Both the position numbers and the translations under genes were made by a program. This document shows, one piece after another, positions 24,501 to 32,885 of a DNA stretch of 64,000 bases. Within the stretch, counting starts at the first letter, position 1. Each line of letters starts with the position of its first letter. Below the pieces are notes generated by a model that worked only from the letters and a program-made list of their open reading frames with translations, had not been told where the DNA came from and did no database searches. The DNA is from Nectonema munidae (Eukaryota > Nematomorpha > Nectonematoida > Nectonematidae). The stretch is from contig JAUIRK010000891.1 of assembly GCA_030549495.1 (NCBI GenBank), forward strand, positions 62,001-126,000, given 5' to 3'.

Positions 24501-27500
24501 CTAATATCACTGCTGACTTTATTTGTGAAAAAAAGGAATTTTAGCTGTTTTGTTTGCCAAGTTTTGCAAAAGATACGTGTTGACAATTTCTTGTACGAAT
24601 CCGGGTTGATCCAATGGTTTTTCTTTATATATACAACTTTTTTTGTACAAGAACCAAGAGTTTTGTAAAGAGGCATGGAACAAAAATCGGAAAAAAGGCC
24701 ACCACCACTTTTTCAAACGTATGCTCATTTGGTATTGTGTATATTTTGATTCGATCTGTCTACTCCACCCATTAATCTGTTATACTCCGCTATTCCATTT
24801 GGTTGTGGTATAACTATGACTTCTTTTTGAAGAACACCATCTTCTAACACTTTTCAAAGTCTTCACACCGAGACAGGTCGATGCCAGGTTTACTACATTA
24901 TTGTCTCTCCATGTTATGGTGATTATCTTAGAACCAGTGATTCAATTGATTTCCCGAAAGATTGTCAATTGAAAATTCATGGTTTTCATCACCACTATCT
25001 TCATCGCTTATTATTGAATTTTCTGGAGGAGATATGAAGATTTTAGCATAAGAAAACTCATTATCATTTAAAATTGAAAATGCTTCGCTTACATTCATAT
25101 TCTAAAATATTTACTCTTATAATACTGATATTTTGCTAGAACACTACCCAGATACTACTTACCCTATCCCAAACACACACACGCACACATGTGCGGACAA
25201 AATATCTAAAGACATAGTGTAGAAATACAGAGTATCGAATGGACAAAGTGTCGAACAGACAATGATAAATGATAAAGACAGGGGGAAGATAAATGATAAT
25301 GAAAGAGAGAATAGAGTACAATGTATCGAACAGACAATGATAAATGATGATGAGAGAAAATAAAGTATCCATTTATTTATTTATCATAATTTACATTTAT
25401 TTTTCAGTCTGTTAGAGATTTAGTCACCAATTAATTTCTTTCAAGATTTAAAAGTTTCTATAAATTTCCATTCTACCAAACCCATCATAATGGAAATAAT
25501 CAAGACTCAAATGGGTGGAAAGAAACTCTGGACAAAATCCCACTCCCCCTGGACAAAATACCTTCTCTCAAAATGAGAAAGAGGACAGAACCCCCCTCTT
25601 TTAAACATAAAAACTTGATTATTAGAGTTAGTATTAACACAAGCCATAAATTTGATACACAAAAATGACGTGTACAGACAAAAGTCCTACCTCCATGCAT
25701 ACGTGATAGATAAAGTGAACGAATTTATTGGAAATGTGAAAAACGACATTATTGCAACGGCAGAGCAATAACACAAAGTGAAACAATTTGTAAAACTACA
25801 GAGCATTCACATCAGCAAGAAGGTTCTCATATAGATGTTATAAAAGTTATACATAAGATAAAAATTCGTTCTCAACATTTTTTAAAATTCTTATTGTTTT
25901 TAGTGTTAATTTGTTGTATACTTGTAATCCTTGATCCATTTTATCTTTTCGATACATTGTCATTTTGACACTCTGTATTTCGACTCTCTCTTTCGCTATT
26001 TTGTCCTAGAACCCACCCACACACACGCACTTTGCTATAAACACACGCTGCTATTCTTGATTAAAGATACCAATGATCTTTGAGGGGAACAATTATTCAG
26101 GGTATTTTGAATCCGACCTGTCTCGAGCGAAGCGAGAGATGAATGGGTAACCCGTTTGAGAAATATAAAAAACAAAAAATTTATCCAAGTCACAAAGTTT
26201 GGCGCCTTTTTGCGACAATTTCATGCAAAAAAAATATATTTTGTGAAATTTTTTCGACAATTATTATTACATGTCTACTTTAATTTCATATAATTTTTTA
26301 TAAAAAAACAAATTTTGTTCTCAAATCAGAGTCACAGACCTTAACTTCAGGTCATGCCACCGCTCCTACGATCAAATTTAGAATCCAAAATAAGAAGATG
26401 GGATTGAGTAAAAAAAATTTATTGCCGTTAAAGTGGAAAAATGTTATATATATGATTCGCTTACAATCTTTATATATTAGAATAAGGAAACTAATAAAAA
26501 AAAATGAATTGAAACAACAATTATTTAGTGTTTGTAAGTTATTGTCTTTCTTTACGTTTTTATTTTATATATATACAGATTTTTTGGTCTAACTCAGACC
26601 TATAATATTAAGATATTTTATTAACCTTATACTTTTTTTATTCTTTAGGATAATAAAACTCCTACTCTAATTGAATTTTTAAAACGTGTTCATGTTACCA
26701 AATGTGTCATGTTTTGTAATTCTAAAAAGGGCGTAGAAAGTTTAGCTCAACAACTTACCAACGAGTTAGTATTTTTGTTTTGTTTTTAACATTCAAAATC
26801 AACCTTATTTTTAAAGAAAATTCGACGTTTCTGCTACACACTCTGGAATAGAACAGAAAAATCGTGAGTTGGTAATAAAACATTTTAGGCACGGTTCAAC
26901 AAGGTATCTAATTACTACAGACCTACTTTCACGAGGAATTGACGTGCAACAAGTCAACTTAGTTATTAACTATGACATACCGCATCAAAAAGAAGTTTAC
27001 ATCCACAGGTACTATTTTTATGTTCTTTAACAAACGGGTTAACAGTCTAAGTCCACTCACTGTTCGTCTGATTATTCTTATTCGCAATCCGGTTAAAATC
27101 TTTGTTATATAAAATATAGATGGTTCACTTTTATAGTTACGACGAAGATTTTGATTTACTTCCGTTATAATTATTTTTGTTTGAAATTGTCCCAATATAA
27201 CGAAATTTCAATTTAAAGAAAATAGTATTTTCGTTGTAAGTTGAAAACCCGACCTCCGTTTCTATAAATCATTTCTACCTCATTGAAAATCTTTTATTTG
27301 GCCTTGGGTTTTATGGTTACTTTTATTTACTAGAAAGAAAGCTTGTTTTCAACATCATTAACAACCCGCCTTTAATTTAAAAAATTCTCAAACATAATTT
27401 TGCAATTTAGATAAAATGAACTCTGTCTGTTTTTACTTTATAGTAATCTTGTTTATGATTTTGAATTTTAATAACGGTTCAATATAAGTTCTGAGGAAAA

Positions 27501-27924
27501 TAATTATGGATTATATCAATCTAATCACTTCGGTATATCGTAATTTCATTTCAATGAAGGAATAATACATCTATTGGTTTAATAATGAAACCCTAATTTA
27601 TTATAAAAGTTTACTTCGTAGTTTACCCTATTATTTTCATTTGATCATATCATTTTTTGTATTTATGTTCTTGTATTGTAAAATTTTATATAAAATCTTT
27701 ATTATATACAGTAGAGCTTAAGAATTACTCTAGACCTTTTGCAAAAAAATTAATGTTAACGTTTTATAAATATTTTATATTTTAGAATTGGAAGAAGTGG
27801 TCGTTTTGGGCGTAAAGGAACTGCAGTAAATTTGCTTATCGATTCCGATTCAGAGGCATTCAAAGAAATTAAAACATTTTATAACACACAGATCGAACCA
27901 TTACAACAAAATTTTCAGCTATAA
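6371..27924 (+). CDS. eIF4A-like DEAD-box RNA helicase gene, seven visible exons, N-terminus not located
   Basis: Exons 6371-6503, 8567-8706, 13769-14041, 14104-14250, 26649-26764, 26817-27008 and 27786-27924 join in frame to 379 codons plus TAA. In visible-residue numbering: Q-motif region (GFESPSYIQ) about 27-35; motif I AQSGTGKT 52-59; Ia PTRELAQQ 84-91; GG 112-113; Ib TPGR 132-135; II DEAD 156-159; III SAT 187-189; V around [14 protein letters not shown] 303-316; VI HRIGRSGR 333-340. The family binds and unwinds RNA with ATP, and eIF4A does this in cap-dependent translation initiation. DVQQV and INYD favour the eIF4A subfamily over eIF4A3. The middle of the second domain ([19 protein letters not shown]) is clearly diverged from animal eIF4A, and the C-terminus ends FQL, not the usual DLI. 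eIF4A is about 406 aa, so roughly 25 N-terminal residues are missing. All frames are open and all introns are GT/AG, so it looks functional. It may be a divergent paralog. Confidence 0.9.
6377..6870. repeat. Direct segmental duplication, right copy (contains the functional exon)
   Basis: Partner of 1317-1835. It includes exon A and about 365 bp of downstream intron with the G-homopolymer near 6526-6536. This copy keeps the splice donor and conserved codons. Confidence 0.8.
7239..7588. mobile_element. Tigger/pogo-like MITE
   Basis: The left end reads CAGTAGACCCTCGCTAAGTC and the right end reads GAGTTAACGAGGGTCTACG, which are inverted matches. TA dinucleotides flank it on both sides, as expected for Tc1/mariner-superfamily insertions. 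An internal inverted copy of the end (GAGGGTCTACT at 7312-7322) suggests a partial duplication of the terminus. There is no transposase frame. The terminal sequence resembles Tigger/pogo ends (family knowledge). It lies in helicase intron A-B. Confidence 0.75.
8567..8706 (+). CDS. eIF4A-like exon B (Walker A)
   Basis: It encodes [18 protein letters not shown] and [12 protein letters not shown], motifs I and Ia. The acceptor is TTTTTAG at 8560-8566 and the donor is GTATCA after CAG. The split Gly codon is completed from exon A, giving ING then RDLL as in eIF4A (IKG then YDVI). Confidence 0.93.
8707..9500. other. Intron B-C, left part, no feature
   Basis: AT-rich intronic DNA with a 75-codon chance frame at 9017-9244 that resembles nothing. 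No repeat ends were recognised. Confidence 0.5.
9500..10475 (-). mobile_element. piggyBac transposase fragment, PGBD3/4-like, core to C-terminus, broken
   Basis: Reading leftward: [18 protein letters not shown] (about 10440-10390), then [16 protein letters not shown] with [10 protein letters not shown] (10310-10220, first catalytic Asp in SIDE), then [18 protein letters not shown] and [16 protein letters not shown] (10060-9890), then [14 protein letters not shown] (about 9850). This is the order found in PGBD3/PGBD4-like piggyBac proteins. The remainder towards 9600 looks like a decayed cysteine-rich tail. Pieces are in different frames and the segment with the second catalytic Asp is missing or unreadable. 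It abuts a different piggyBac at 10560-11650 in the same orientation. Confidence 0.8.
10560..11650 (-). mobile_element. Second piggyBac transposase, different subfamily, N-terminal two thirds, broken
   Basis: The longest piece (11647-11141, 168 codons) begins [20 protein letters not shown], an acidic N-terminus typical of piggyBac. It includes [36 protein letters not shown]. The next piece (11168-10917) holds [17 protein letters not shown] with the first catalytic Asp. Then follows [20 protein letters not shown] with YTGK (about 10910-10830). The frame then breaks and the catalytic C-terminal part is absent. At the level of these motifs it differs from the neighbour at 9500-10475, so this is two elements, not one. 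Confidence 0.8.
11651..13018. other. AT-rich intronic DNA, no feature
   Basis: Very AT-rich, with short chance frames only (for example 12801-12992 minus, a low-complexity hydrophobic reading). No ends or domains were recognised. Confidence 0.5.
13019..13412. repeat. Three degenerate direct repeats in helicase intron B-C
   Basis: A block containing TTTTCAGRATRTRSGAA occurs near 13033, 13212 and 13348, each preceded in part by AAAAAATGAATACCAC and AACAGATTTRATTGAT. The first and third copies match best, including TGTAGGAATTAG, GTATTTTG and ATTTAAAGAAA. Spacing is irregular (about 130-180 bp). Confidence 0.6.
13413..13458. repeat. Inverted homopolymer: G14, TTGAA, C27
   Basis: Fourteen G (13413-13426), TTGAA, then twenty-seven C (13432-13458). 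The two tracts can pair as a hairpin, and each can form G-quadruplex or i-motif structures. The third degenerate repeat runs into the G tract, and the text after the C tract (GGCACAGAAAATAAAGC) resembles what follows the first repeat copy (TTGGCACAGAATAAAGC), so the tracts may be an expansion of a short CCCCC present there. Homopolymers of this length are often wrong in assemblies. Confidence 0.7.
13769..14041 (+). CDS. eIF4A-like exon C (GG, Ib and DEAD box)
   Basis: 91 codons in phase 0. They include [33 protein letters not shown] and [15 protein letters not shown]. The acceptor is CTATTTAG. The donor is CAG followed by GTTCAG, weaker than the GTAAGT type. The preceding exon ends RELAQQ and this one begins IERV, matching eIF4A RELAQQIQKV. 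Confidence 0.93.
14104..14250 (+). CDS. eIF4A-like exon D (SAT motif)
   Basis: 49 codons in phase 0: [20 protein letters not shown], then [20 protein letters not shown] 62-nt intron (14042-14103, ending TTTTTCAG) precedes it and the donor is GTATTT. LSATMP is motif III and KQYYINCE corresponds to RQFYINVE of eIF4A. Confidence 0.93.
14725..14945. repeat. Dispersed repeat, inverted partner of 22590-22880
   Basis: It contains GGTCAGACTAAACATCCCAA followed by ATTCTAAAGCACAACAAAAA, AGAGGGTTAG and AACAGGAAGCACCCCAAAAC. The reverse complement is found at 22700-22850, including TTTAGTCTGACCCGAGAAAA and CAGAGGAGACAGAAAGAGAA. A shorter match to GGTCAGACTAAACAT lies at 16874, just before the unassigned transposon. 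No coding was seen. Confidence 0.65.
15685..15785 (+). mobile_element. tRNA-derived SINE, copy 2
   Basis: It contains GGTTGGTT, then GGATTCGATCCC (B box, about 15729-15740), ATACGAATTTGTTCATAG and TTTGACATAAGCGGTACA. It is the duplicate of copy 1 and extends slightly further at the 3' side. The same body block occurs in independent copies at 35345-35500 (minus) and 51695-51790. Confidence 0.65.
16545..16745. mobile_element. hAT-type MITE with 8-bp target duplication
   Basis: The 5' end is CAGTGGTGTAGCCAG and the 3' end is CTAGCTACGTCACTG, inverted with mismatches. Flanks are GACAGAAG (16537-16544) and GAGAGAAG (16746-16753), an 8-bp duplication with one difference, as hAT transposases make. 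The MITE is 201 bp and non-coding, with a G homopolymer near 16575. It lies within an older hAT C-terminal fragment. Confidence 0.8.
17183..18726 (-). mobile_element. Unassigned transposase-like gene (WRLFIDSS / EHGERFHQD family), broken
   Basis: Reading leftward: a zinc-binding-like start ([19 protein letters not shown], about 18690-18640), [20 protein letters not shown] (18450-18390), [19 protein letters not shown] (18200-18150), [20 protein letters not shown] (about 18030-17965, across a frame change), [28 protein letters not shown] (about 17870-17830), [20 protein letters not shown] (17735-17675), [19 protein letters not shown], and [20 protein letters not shown] (about 17310-17255). I remember this order from abundant uncharacterised proteins of arthropods, cnidarians and fish. 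The spaced acidic residues ([19 protein letters not shown]) could be a DDE-type catalytic set, but that is inference. At least three frame breaks, plus loss of the CxxC segment usually after GDFK, make it dead. I could not place it in a named superfamily. Confidence 0.65.
18780..20960. other. Extremely AT-rich stretch, no gene
   Basis: Dominated by A/T homopolymers and TTTTTAAAA-type text. A short TA microsatellite lies near 18958. Open frames here (for example 19631-19873 plus) are low-complexity K/I/F/N readings and not credible proteins. Confidence 0.55.
20970..22370. repeat. 36-bp satellite array with ~449-bp higher-order repeat
   Basis: The unit is GGTACCAATGATCTTTAACT then GGACCTAGAATCACGC, 36 bp, in roughly 30-35 copies. 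It is degenerate at the left edge (20970-21200) and at the right edge (22240-22370), and most homogeneous at 21340-21470 and 21740-21900. A variant block (ACGGGCGATATCAATGATTA, then GTGGTACCAATGATCTTTG, then TGATTTAATGATTATTAGGG) occurs at 21602 and again at 22051, so the central part has been duplicated as a ~449-bp higher-order unit. Because 36 is divisible by 3, the minus strand shows long repetitive frames ([12 protein letters not shown] repeated); these are artefacts of the period. Confidence 0.92.
22397..22417. other. Hairpin motif at the right edge of the satellite
   Basis: GTCTCGAGCGAAGCGAGAGA can fold with a TCTCG/CGAGA stem. The same motif occurs at 26120-26139 in the right end of the piggyBac-related element, where a satellite-like unit also sits just inside it. 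This suggests that the array is the expanded end of another copy of that element. Confidence 0.7.
22590..22880. repeat. Tandem ~86-95-bp repeat, inverted partner of 14725-14945
   Basis: GTAGTGC starts at 22604, 22699 and 22785, each followed by TTTAGAA-like text, then GGTGCTT and TATTTCTGGGTGTTT (first two units). It ends with GTTTAGTCTGACCCGAGAAA. It is the reverse complement of the repeat at 14725-14945 and may be an end of an uncharacterised transposon. A 103-codon + frame at 22378-22689 crosses it and is not a believable gene. Confidence 0.6.
23405..26158 (-). mobile_element. piggyBac-related element with ~95-bp inverted ends carrying satellite units, internally deleted
   Basis: The left end reads CAAGTGGGTTACCCCATTCG. 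The right end, reversed, reads CAAACGGGTTACCCATTC, then the hairpin, AGGTCGGATT and CTCAAAGATCATTGGTATC, matching left-end CAGATCGGATT and CTCAAAGATCATTGGTACC. On the minus strand, a start at 25101 gives [20 protein letters not shown] with SDEDSGDE, like a piggyBac N-terminus. The frame then jumps to [58 protein letters not shown] (about 24720-24660) and a C-terminal cysteine cluster [20 protein letters not shown] (about 24440-24380). The central catalytic region is missing, so it cannot move itself. A clear TTAA target duplication was not found. Confidence 0.75.
25140..26045. mobile_element. Inverted-repeat insertion nested in the piggyBac-related element
   Basis: About 80 bp at 25190-25275 (GGACAAAATAT, GAAATACAGAGTATCGAA, AACAGACAATGATAAATG) is an imperfect inverted match of 25925-26010 (CATTGTCATTTTGACACTCT, GTATTTCGACTC, ATTTTGTCC). 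CA-rich microsatellite text flanks both arms (25170-25185 and 26012-26030). GGACAAAAT recurs inside at 25532 and 25551. No coding was recognised. It looks like a MITE with repeat-containing ends. Confidence 0.55.
26649..26764 (+). CDS. eIF4A-like exon E (motif IV region)
   Basis: It encodes [20 protein letters not shown] then [19 protein letters not shown], matching eIF4A LDTLCDLYETLTITQAVIF. It ends in phase 2 (GA) at donor GTTAGT. A donor four bases later would put the next exon out of frame, which fixes this boundary. Confidence 0.9.
26817..27008 (+). CDS. eIF4A-like exon F (motif V)
   Basis: It follows a 52-nt intron. It encodes [60 protein letters not shown] and YIHR. The donor is GTACTA in phase 2. 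Ser replaces the usual Ala before RGID, a tolerated but uncommon change. Confidence 0.93.
27786..27924 (+). CDS. eIF4A-like exon G (motif VI and stop)
   Basis: It encodes [20 protein letters not shown], then [15 protein letters not shown] and TAA at 27922-27924. The acceptor is [16 protein letters not shown] corresponds to FYNTSIEEMP of eIF4A, but the usual NVADLI ending is replaced by NFQL. Confidence 0.93.
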
Positions 27925-28150
27925 TTTATGGACTTTTTTCTTACAATTATTTTATATGCATACGTATTATATATTTACCTTTTACGTGAAATTGGAAACT
28001 TGTTATGAATTTGATATAAAATTCATGTTTATTTCTTTTATTGTATACTTCATAATATTTAGTACTTTTTTGTTATTTCTACTTTCTTATGCCGCATATT
28101 TAATAATAAAATCCTGATTTTATATTTTATTTGAGTATAATAAATGACAC
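27925..28150 (+). promoter_or_regulatory. Probable 3' UTR with polyadenylation signals
   Basis: AATAAA occurs at 28105-28110 and 28139-28144, about 180-220 nt after the helicase stop, in AT-rich text. Either could direct cleavage. No transcript data are available. Confidence 0.5.
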
Positions 28151-29810
28151 TGTACAGCAAAAAAATTTTATTATCAAAGTGACTTCTATCAAATATCAAA
28201 AATTGAGATATGCGACAATGAAATTTATAATCTAGGGTACTCCTTTATGATATTTTTTATTTTAAAAATGTGCATATTATCGTTTATTTTTTATGAATTC
28301 CCATTTTCATATGTCCAATTGAGTTAAATTCGCTTCTAATAAAAGATTTTTATAGAATCATCAATCAAATTTTACATTTTGGAAAAGACTAATTCCGGTA
28401 AAACTCAAATCAAAAAATTCACTTTTGATTGAGGATAAAATTCTAATAAAAGTATCCCTAAAATTTAAAATAATTTTTTAATACAATATCGTCCATGTTT
28501 CATTTGTGTACTTCTTTTTGGTCATTACAATGTAAAAATGGATGAAAGTATTAATCGAATTAGCAAAAATCATTTTTCAAGTTTGTTCTCAATCGTTATT
28601 TATTTATAGTACAAAAATTTAGGTAAGGGAACTAAAGCACATTAAAATGACGCGTGATCATAAGAAAAATTAAATAGTAACACGTAGTGCTTTTATATCG
28701 TCGATATAGTAATCTTTTCACGAGCTATATAGATTTAAGAAACAAGTATAACTTGTCTACATGTAAGATATACTATTGAGATTTTCAAAAAACATATTGA
28801 ACGTGAAATAGCTCCTACATTATGAATCAAAAATCTTTTAAAAAAAAGTGATCTAAAATTTTCAAACATTTGGAGTTGCCATAACTACGGCATATACAAA
28901 TAGGTTAAGATATAACTTCTCAAAAAATATTTTGATCGTGAAAAGGAGATTCTCCTTTATGAAGTAAAAATCTTTAAACTTTTATCTTATTAGTTAATAT
29001 TTTAATCATCAATTTTGAAACATTTTGGAGTTGCCATAAATATGACAGACATCAATATGTAAAGATATAGTTTTTCTCAAAATTTTTTTATAAATCTGAA
29101 TCAAATTTTTTCTATCGATGTGAATATTTTAGAGGTGGAGCGTTTTTGTAATTGAAAAAAGATTATAAATGGATTCACCAAGAACAAAAATTTTGAAAAA
29201 GGATTGGTTAGCAAATATTCAGAGTGATATTTGTTCATAACCATTGAAATATAACACATGATATTGGTAAGAAAATTTTCTTCAATAGAATAGTATCTCG
29301 AAAATTCTGAGCTAAATAAATCTCTGAAAAGGTTTTTTTTTCAAAAATGGAGTGCACAAATGGAATTTCTAATGAAAGTAGAGCTACCAAGGTAGAATCA
29401 CTTTCCATGTGTATATATCGACAAAAATATTGTCGATGGAAAAACCTCAATTTGCTAAATGGGATGAAAAATATCTGACCACAAATTAACCAAAGTTGGT
29501 AACTGTAATTTAAATCTTGAGTGAGTATTTTCAGAATCAAATTTAGCATGTTCGATTTGCTGTCTATGGATAAGTTTATTTTAATATAATGAGAAAAAGT
29601 GTTTGCACTCAAGTCACCTGTGAAAGCTAATTTAATGACAGGTAAAATATTTTGGGTGAATTAATCATCAAAAGTTGGTTTATCAAATAAATTAAGACAA
29701 TATTAACCCAAAAAGTGTTGAATTTATAATATATTTTCAAGTTTATATATTTGGCATTGATTGACAAGTTTGATTGATTTTCATGAAATATAAATGACAC
29801 TATCAGAATG
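28151..29810. other. Downstream intergenic DNA, no recognised feature
   Basis: AT-rich. A 125-codon minus frame at 29235-29612 has no family I recognise, no preserved start context and a composition rich in I/F/S/K, so I do not call it a gene. Two or three loosely similar blocks with TTTGGAGTTGCCATAA (28870 and 29028) hint at an old local duplication. Confidence 0.5.
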
Positions 29811-29814
29811 CATT

Positions 29815-29950
29815 CAATTATTTAGTGGGTTGATGCGAGATTTTGTAAAAATATTCAATAGTTTAAGAAAAAAGGAGGGGGTCTATTAGATAACTGAGGA
29901 AATGAAAATGACCCGTCACGAATAGGGGTAATTTTAATTTCATTTTTGCT
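29815..29950 (+). repeat. Dispersed repeat R, copy 1
   Basis: It contains TTTAGTGGGTTGATGCGAGA, AAAATATTCAATAGTTTAAG, AAAAAAGGAGG and GTCACGAATAGGGG. It matches 33352-33490 (TTTAGTTGGTTTGCTCGAG, AAAATATTCAATATTTTAGG, AAAAAAGGAGG, ATCACGAATAGGG). Copy 2 is interrupted at its left side by the hAT at 30841-33351, so copy 1 serves as its empty site. Confidence 0.6.
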
Positions 29951-31486
29951 ACTTGTACATTCTCAATAATCTTTTTAAGTTTTTACTTTACGAGACGTAA
30001 TATAGGAATTTTTAAAGACTATACTTTTAAAGGAAAAAGTTATTTTACTCATCTATAACTATAATTTTAAAGGGTGAGTAAAGGAAAATGCTCGCGTCTG
30101 TTTTAAAAGTGCCCCAATTATGGAATAATTATTTTCTATTAAAAACCATTTATTATTTTTGCAAGTAAAACTTTGCTTAGACATTTGATTTTTGCTATTC
30201 ATTTTATATCTTTTGCTTCAGAAATCCTGCTCCGAAGGAAAATGATTATTTTGTTAACTTTTTTTATATTAGAAAAATTTACATAATAGTTATCTGTTTC
30301 AAATACATGATACGGCATTAGTATCTACAAATAACTATATATTTTAAAGCTATGTCATTTCTATATATTTCTTTAACAAAATTATTTGTTTTCTTTATAA
30401 AATTTAAAAAAGTAGACCAAATGCTTAGGTATAAATTAATTAACTACTTATTAGATCGGTGTGGGTGTGGCTATTTTCTTTAGGTGCCCTCCCACTTCCC
30501 CATTTTATTCTCTTTAAATTTAGAGGTATTATAAATAAAAACTTAGGCATGATATATCGATCAATCATAAAAGTAAGACTTAAATTTGGATAGTATCCTA
30601 ATTTTTTTAATTATTTGTATATATAATTAAAAATAATTGTAAATTTAAGTTATTTTTAAATAAAAATATTATGTTTGTTGTTTTAGAATAGCAGATTGTA
30701 TGTGTTATAACCGGTATTCACCAATTATGATACATTTAATAAAAATTTGGCTTCACTAGTTATCCAACTATTTTTTATACATGAAATACATTTAGTTGAT
30801 ACTTTTATAAAGAGCATATTGAATTCATATTCGTTTAGAACAGTGTTTCTCAAATTTTTTTAACCACCGCCTCTTAGGACACAATTTGATTTTCCACCGC
30901 CTCTTAGGACACAATTTGATTTTCCACCGCCCTCTTTATAGTTATATGACTGTATATTATAAGTTGCAAGATTTATTGCATATAGATAAATTTTAATGGT
31001 GCAATAAAAAATGTTTAATAAATTCATCTTTTACTCTGAAATTCTAATAAGATGGACGACAATGCTGTTTCCAGGCTAATTTACTCACTCTAGGATCAAT
31101 GCTGCTTAGAAGTATTCTCCCTCTTTTTACAATTTGGAGACGATTTCTTTGCTTAGTAAGAAGTTTAGAAACGGCACTAAATCCGCGTGGAGGCAAGTAA
31201 TATGATGGAAAAGAAGGGAAGTGTTGTTTAATGACCTCCCATAAATATGGATGTCTTTCAGGAATTTCTTTCTGCAACCAAAAATCGCCGTAAGATTTTT
31301 TAAAAAGAAGCTTTAATTCGAAGTCTTTTTTTACAGCAATTAATTCTTCTTGAATTAAAAGATTAGTGTCACTTGCACAAACATAAGAAAATGGATTCCG
31401 CATCCAGTCTGGAATTTCCATATTTATATTATCTTGGTATCTTTCAATCATGTCCCCTTGATGAGATTTCAAATGATGACAATAAA

Positions 31487-31712
31487 TCAAAAGATCGTCA
31501 TCTACTATAGAGGTATCAGTGTCATCAGTTTTTAGTTTAAGACTTGGAAAATGAGACTAATTCCGACGACCAATGCTTTTTCGTAAGAAACACAGCTTAT
31601 CAAAAGATCGTCATCTACTATAGAGGTATCATTGTCATCAGTTTTTAGTTTAAGACTTGGAAAATGAGACTAATTCCGACGACCAATGCTTTTTCGTAAG
31701 AAACAGCTTCTC
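31487..31712. repeat. 113-bp tandem duplication inside the hAT
   Basis: The text from CAAAAGATCGTCATCTACTA to TTTTTCGTAAGAAAC occurs at 31488 and again at 31601. The copies differ at about one site (CAGTGTCATC versus CATTGTCATC), so the duplication is recent compared with the decay of the host element. Confidence 0.85.
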
Positions 31713-32209
31713 TACGAAATTACTAATTTTAGATTTTGCCATAATGAAGCTTATATCATCACCTTATAATTCCAAATTTAAGTCATTGAATATACAGAAT
31801 AAATCAGTTAGATACACAATATGTTTTTTGCAATCCAAGAGATCATCACTCAAATCATTGCATTTATTTTCCCTTATGTTTAAGAAGACGGCCAAATTCT
31901 TCGTTATTATCGACACACAATTTTGTGTTGGCTTTTAATTTTCTTTACTGATTTAACAACAATACTGAGGGAATTATGAAACAGCTCGAGTTTTTGGCAA
32001 CATAATGCCTCCGATGAATTATACAATGTATCGTAAAAACGTCTGGTACTGCCTTTTTTAAATATGAAAGAAACCCCTTATGTTTTCCTGTTAATGCAGG
32101 AGCACCATCTGTAGCACAAGGAATGATCTTTTTCATTGGCATATCGTTTTCTTTGAAAAATATATTAACCTCGAGTGTTTCCCACTCCTTAGCAAACAGT
32201 AATTCTTGC

Positions 32210-32885
32210 AACCCTCGCACTACGGACTCCGTGCATTTTTTCGCGACACATTTTTAATCCCATTTTACAAAAAAAAATTCATTGAAGAAGACCATATAAA
32301 TTAAACGTAAATTTTTAAAAGCAATGAATCATTTAATCCAAAAAAAAATATTTCAATAATTTTGTGAATTTTTTAACTTATGAAAAATGTTTTGAAATTA
32401 GAATAAAAATCTATAGATGGCGGTAATTTTTATTGAAAAAACAAAGATTTTAAATAACTAAAGAGTAAAACTTTTAGATAAAGGTTTTTTAAAAAATACA
32501 GTGTTTATATACATGTAGAGCAAGCAATTTTAGAGTGACTTTTGCAGATGAAACGAAGGCGCAATTTCTTGATGTTTTATTTCTTTTATTCAAATATATA
32601 TAACAAGCACTCCTCTTTGAACTTGACGGTCCATCGAAACTCACTTTGAAACCGTAAAAAGATAATAAAATTTGATTTGCAAAGGAAGTTCAAGCATTGT
32701 TGCTTTTACTTTCATTCTTTCTTCAGCTAGGAGGAAAGAAATTGTAAATCTTACTAACACTTTGTCTAGAGTTGGGGAAAGTGTTCGGTGAGTTATATAC
32801 CAGGCTACAATCCATGTGTTTAGACAAACGATGTCCAAGTAATTACAGAAAGCTGCTCATCATTGCTGAGCGTTTTGTGCCCATT
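32210..32885 (-). mobile_element. piggyBac 3' fragment inserted in the hAT, same family as the element at 41.4-43.4 kb
   Basis: The terminal text CCCTCGCACTACGGACTCCG then GTGCATTTTTTCGCGACACA matches 41386-41424. Coding pieces NYLDIVCLNTWIVAW and RMKVKATMLELPLQIKF match NYLDITCLKTWIVSR and CMKVRATILKLPIQIKF of the larger copy. It interrupts the hAT between the BED start and QELLFA. The C-terminal cysteine-rich domain is decayed. A clean TTAA is not visible at the junctions. Confidence 0.75.

Larger units (their letters stand above)
14251..26648 (+). other. 12.4-kb helicase intron D-E filled with mobile elements and satellite
   Basis: Bounded by the exon D donor (GTATTT) and exon E acceptor (TTCTTTAG). 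It contains the inverted-pair repeat at 14719, the right copy of the dispersed repeat, a SINE, a MITE, the unassigned transposase-like gene, the 36-bp satellite and a piggyBac-related element. It is about 200 times longer than the 62-nt intron just before it. Confidence 0.8.

Noticed and set aside
29235-29612. 125-codon minus-strand open frame as a gene
   Set aside because: No recognised motif, low-complexity AT-driven composition, and no splice or promoter context. It is probably a chance frame.
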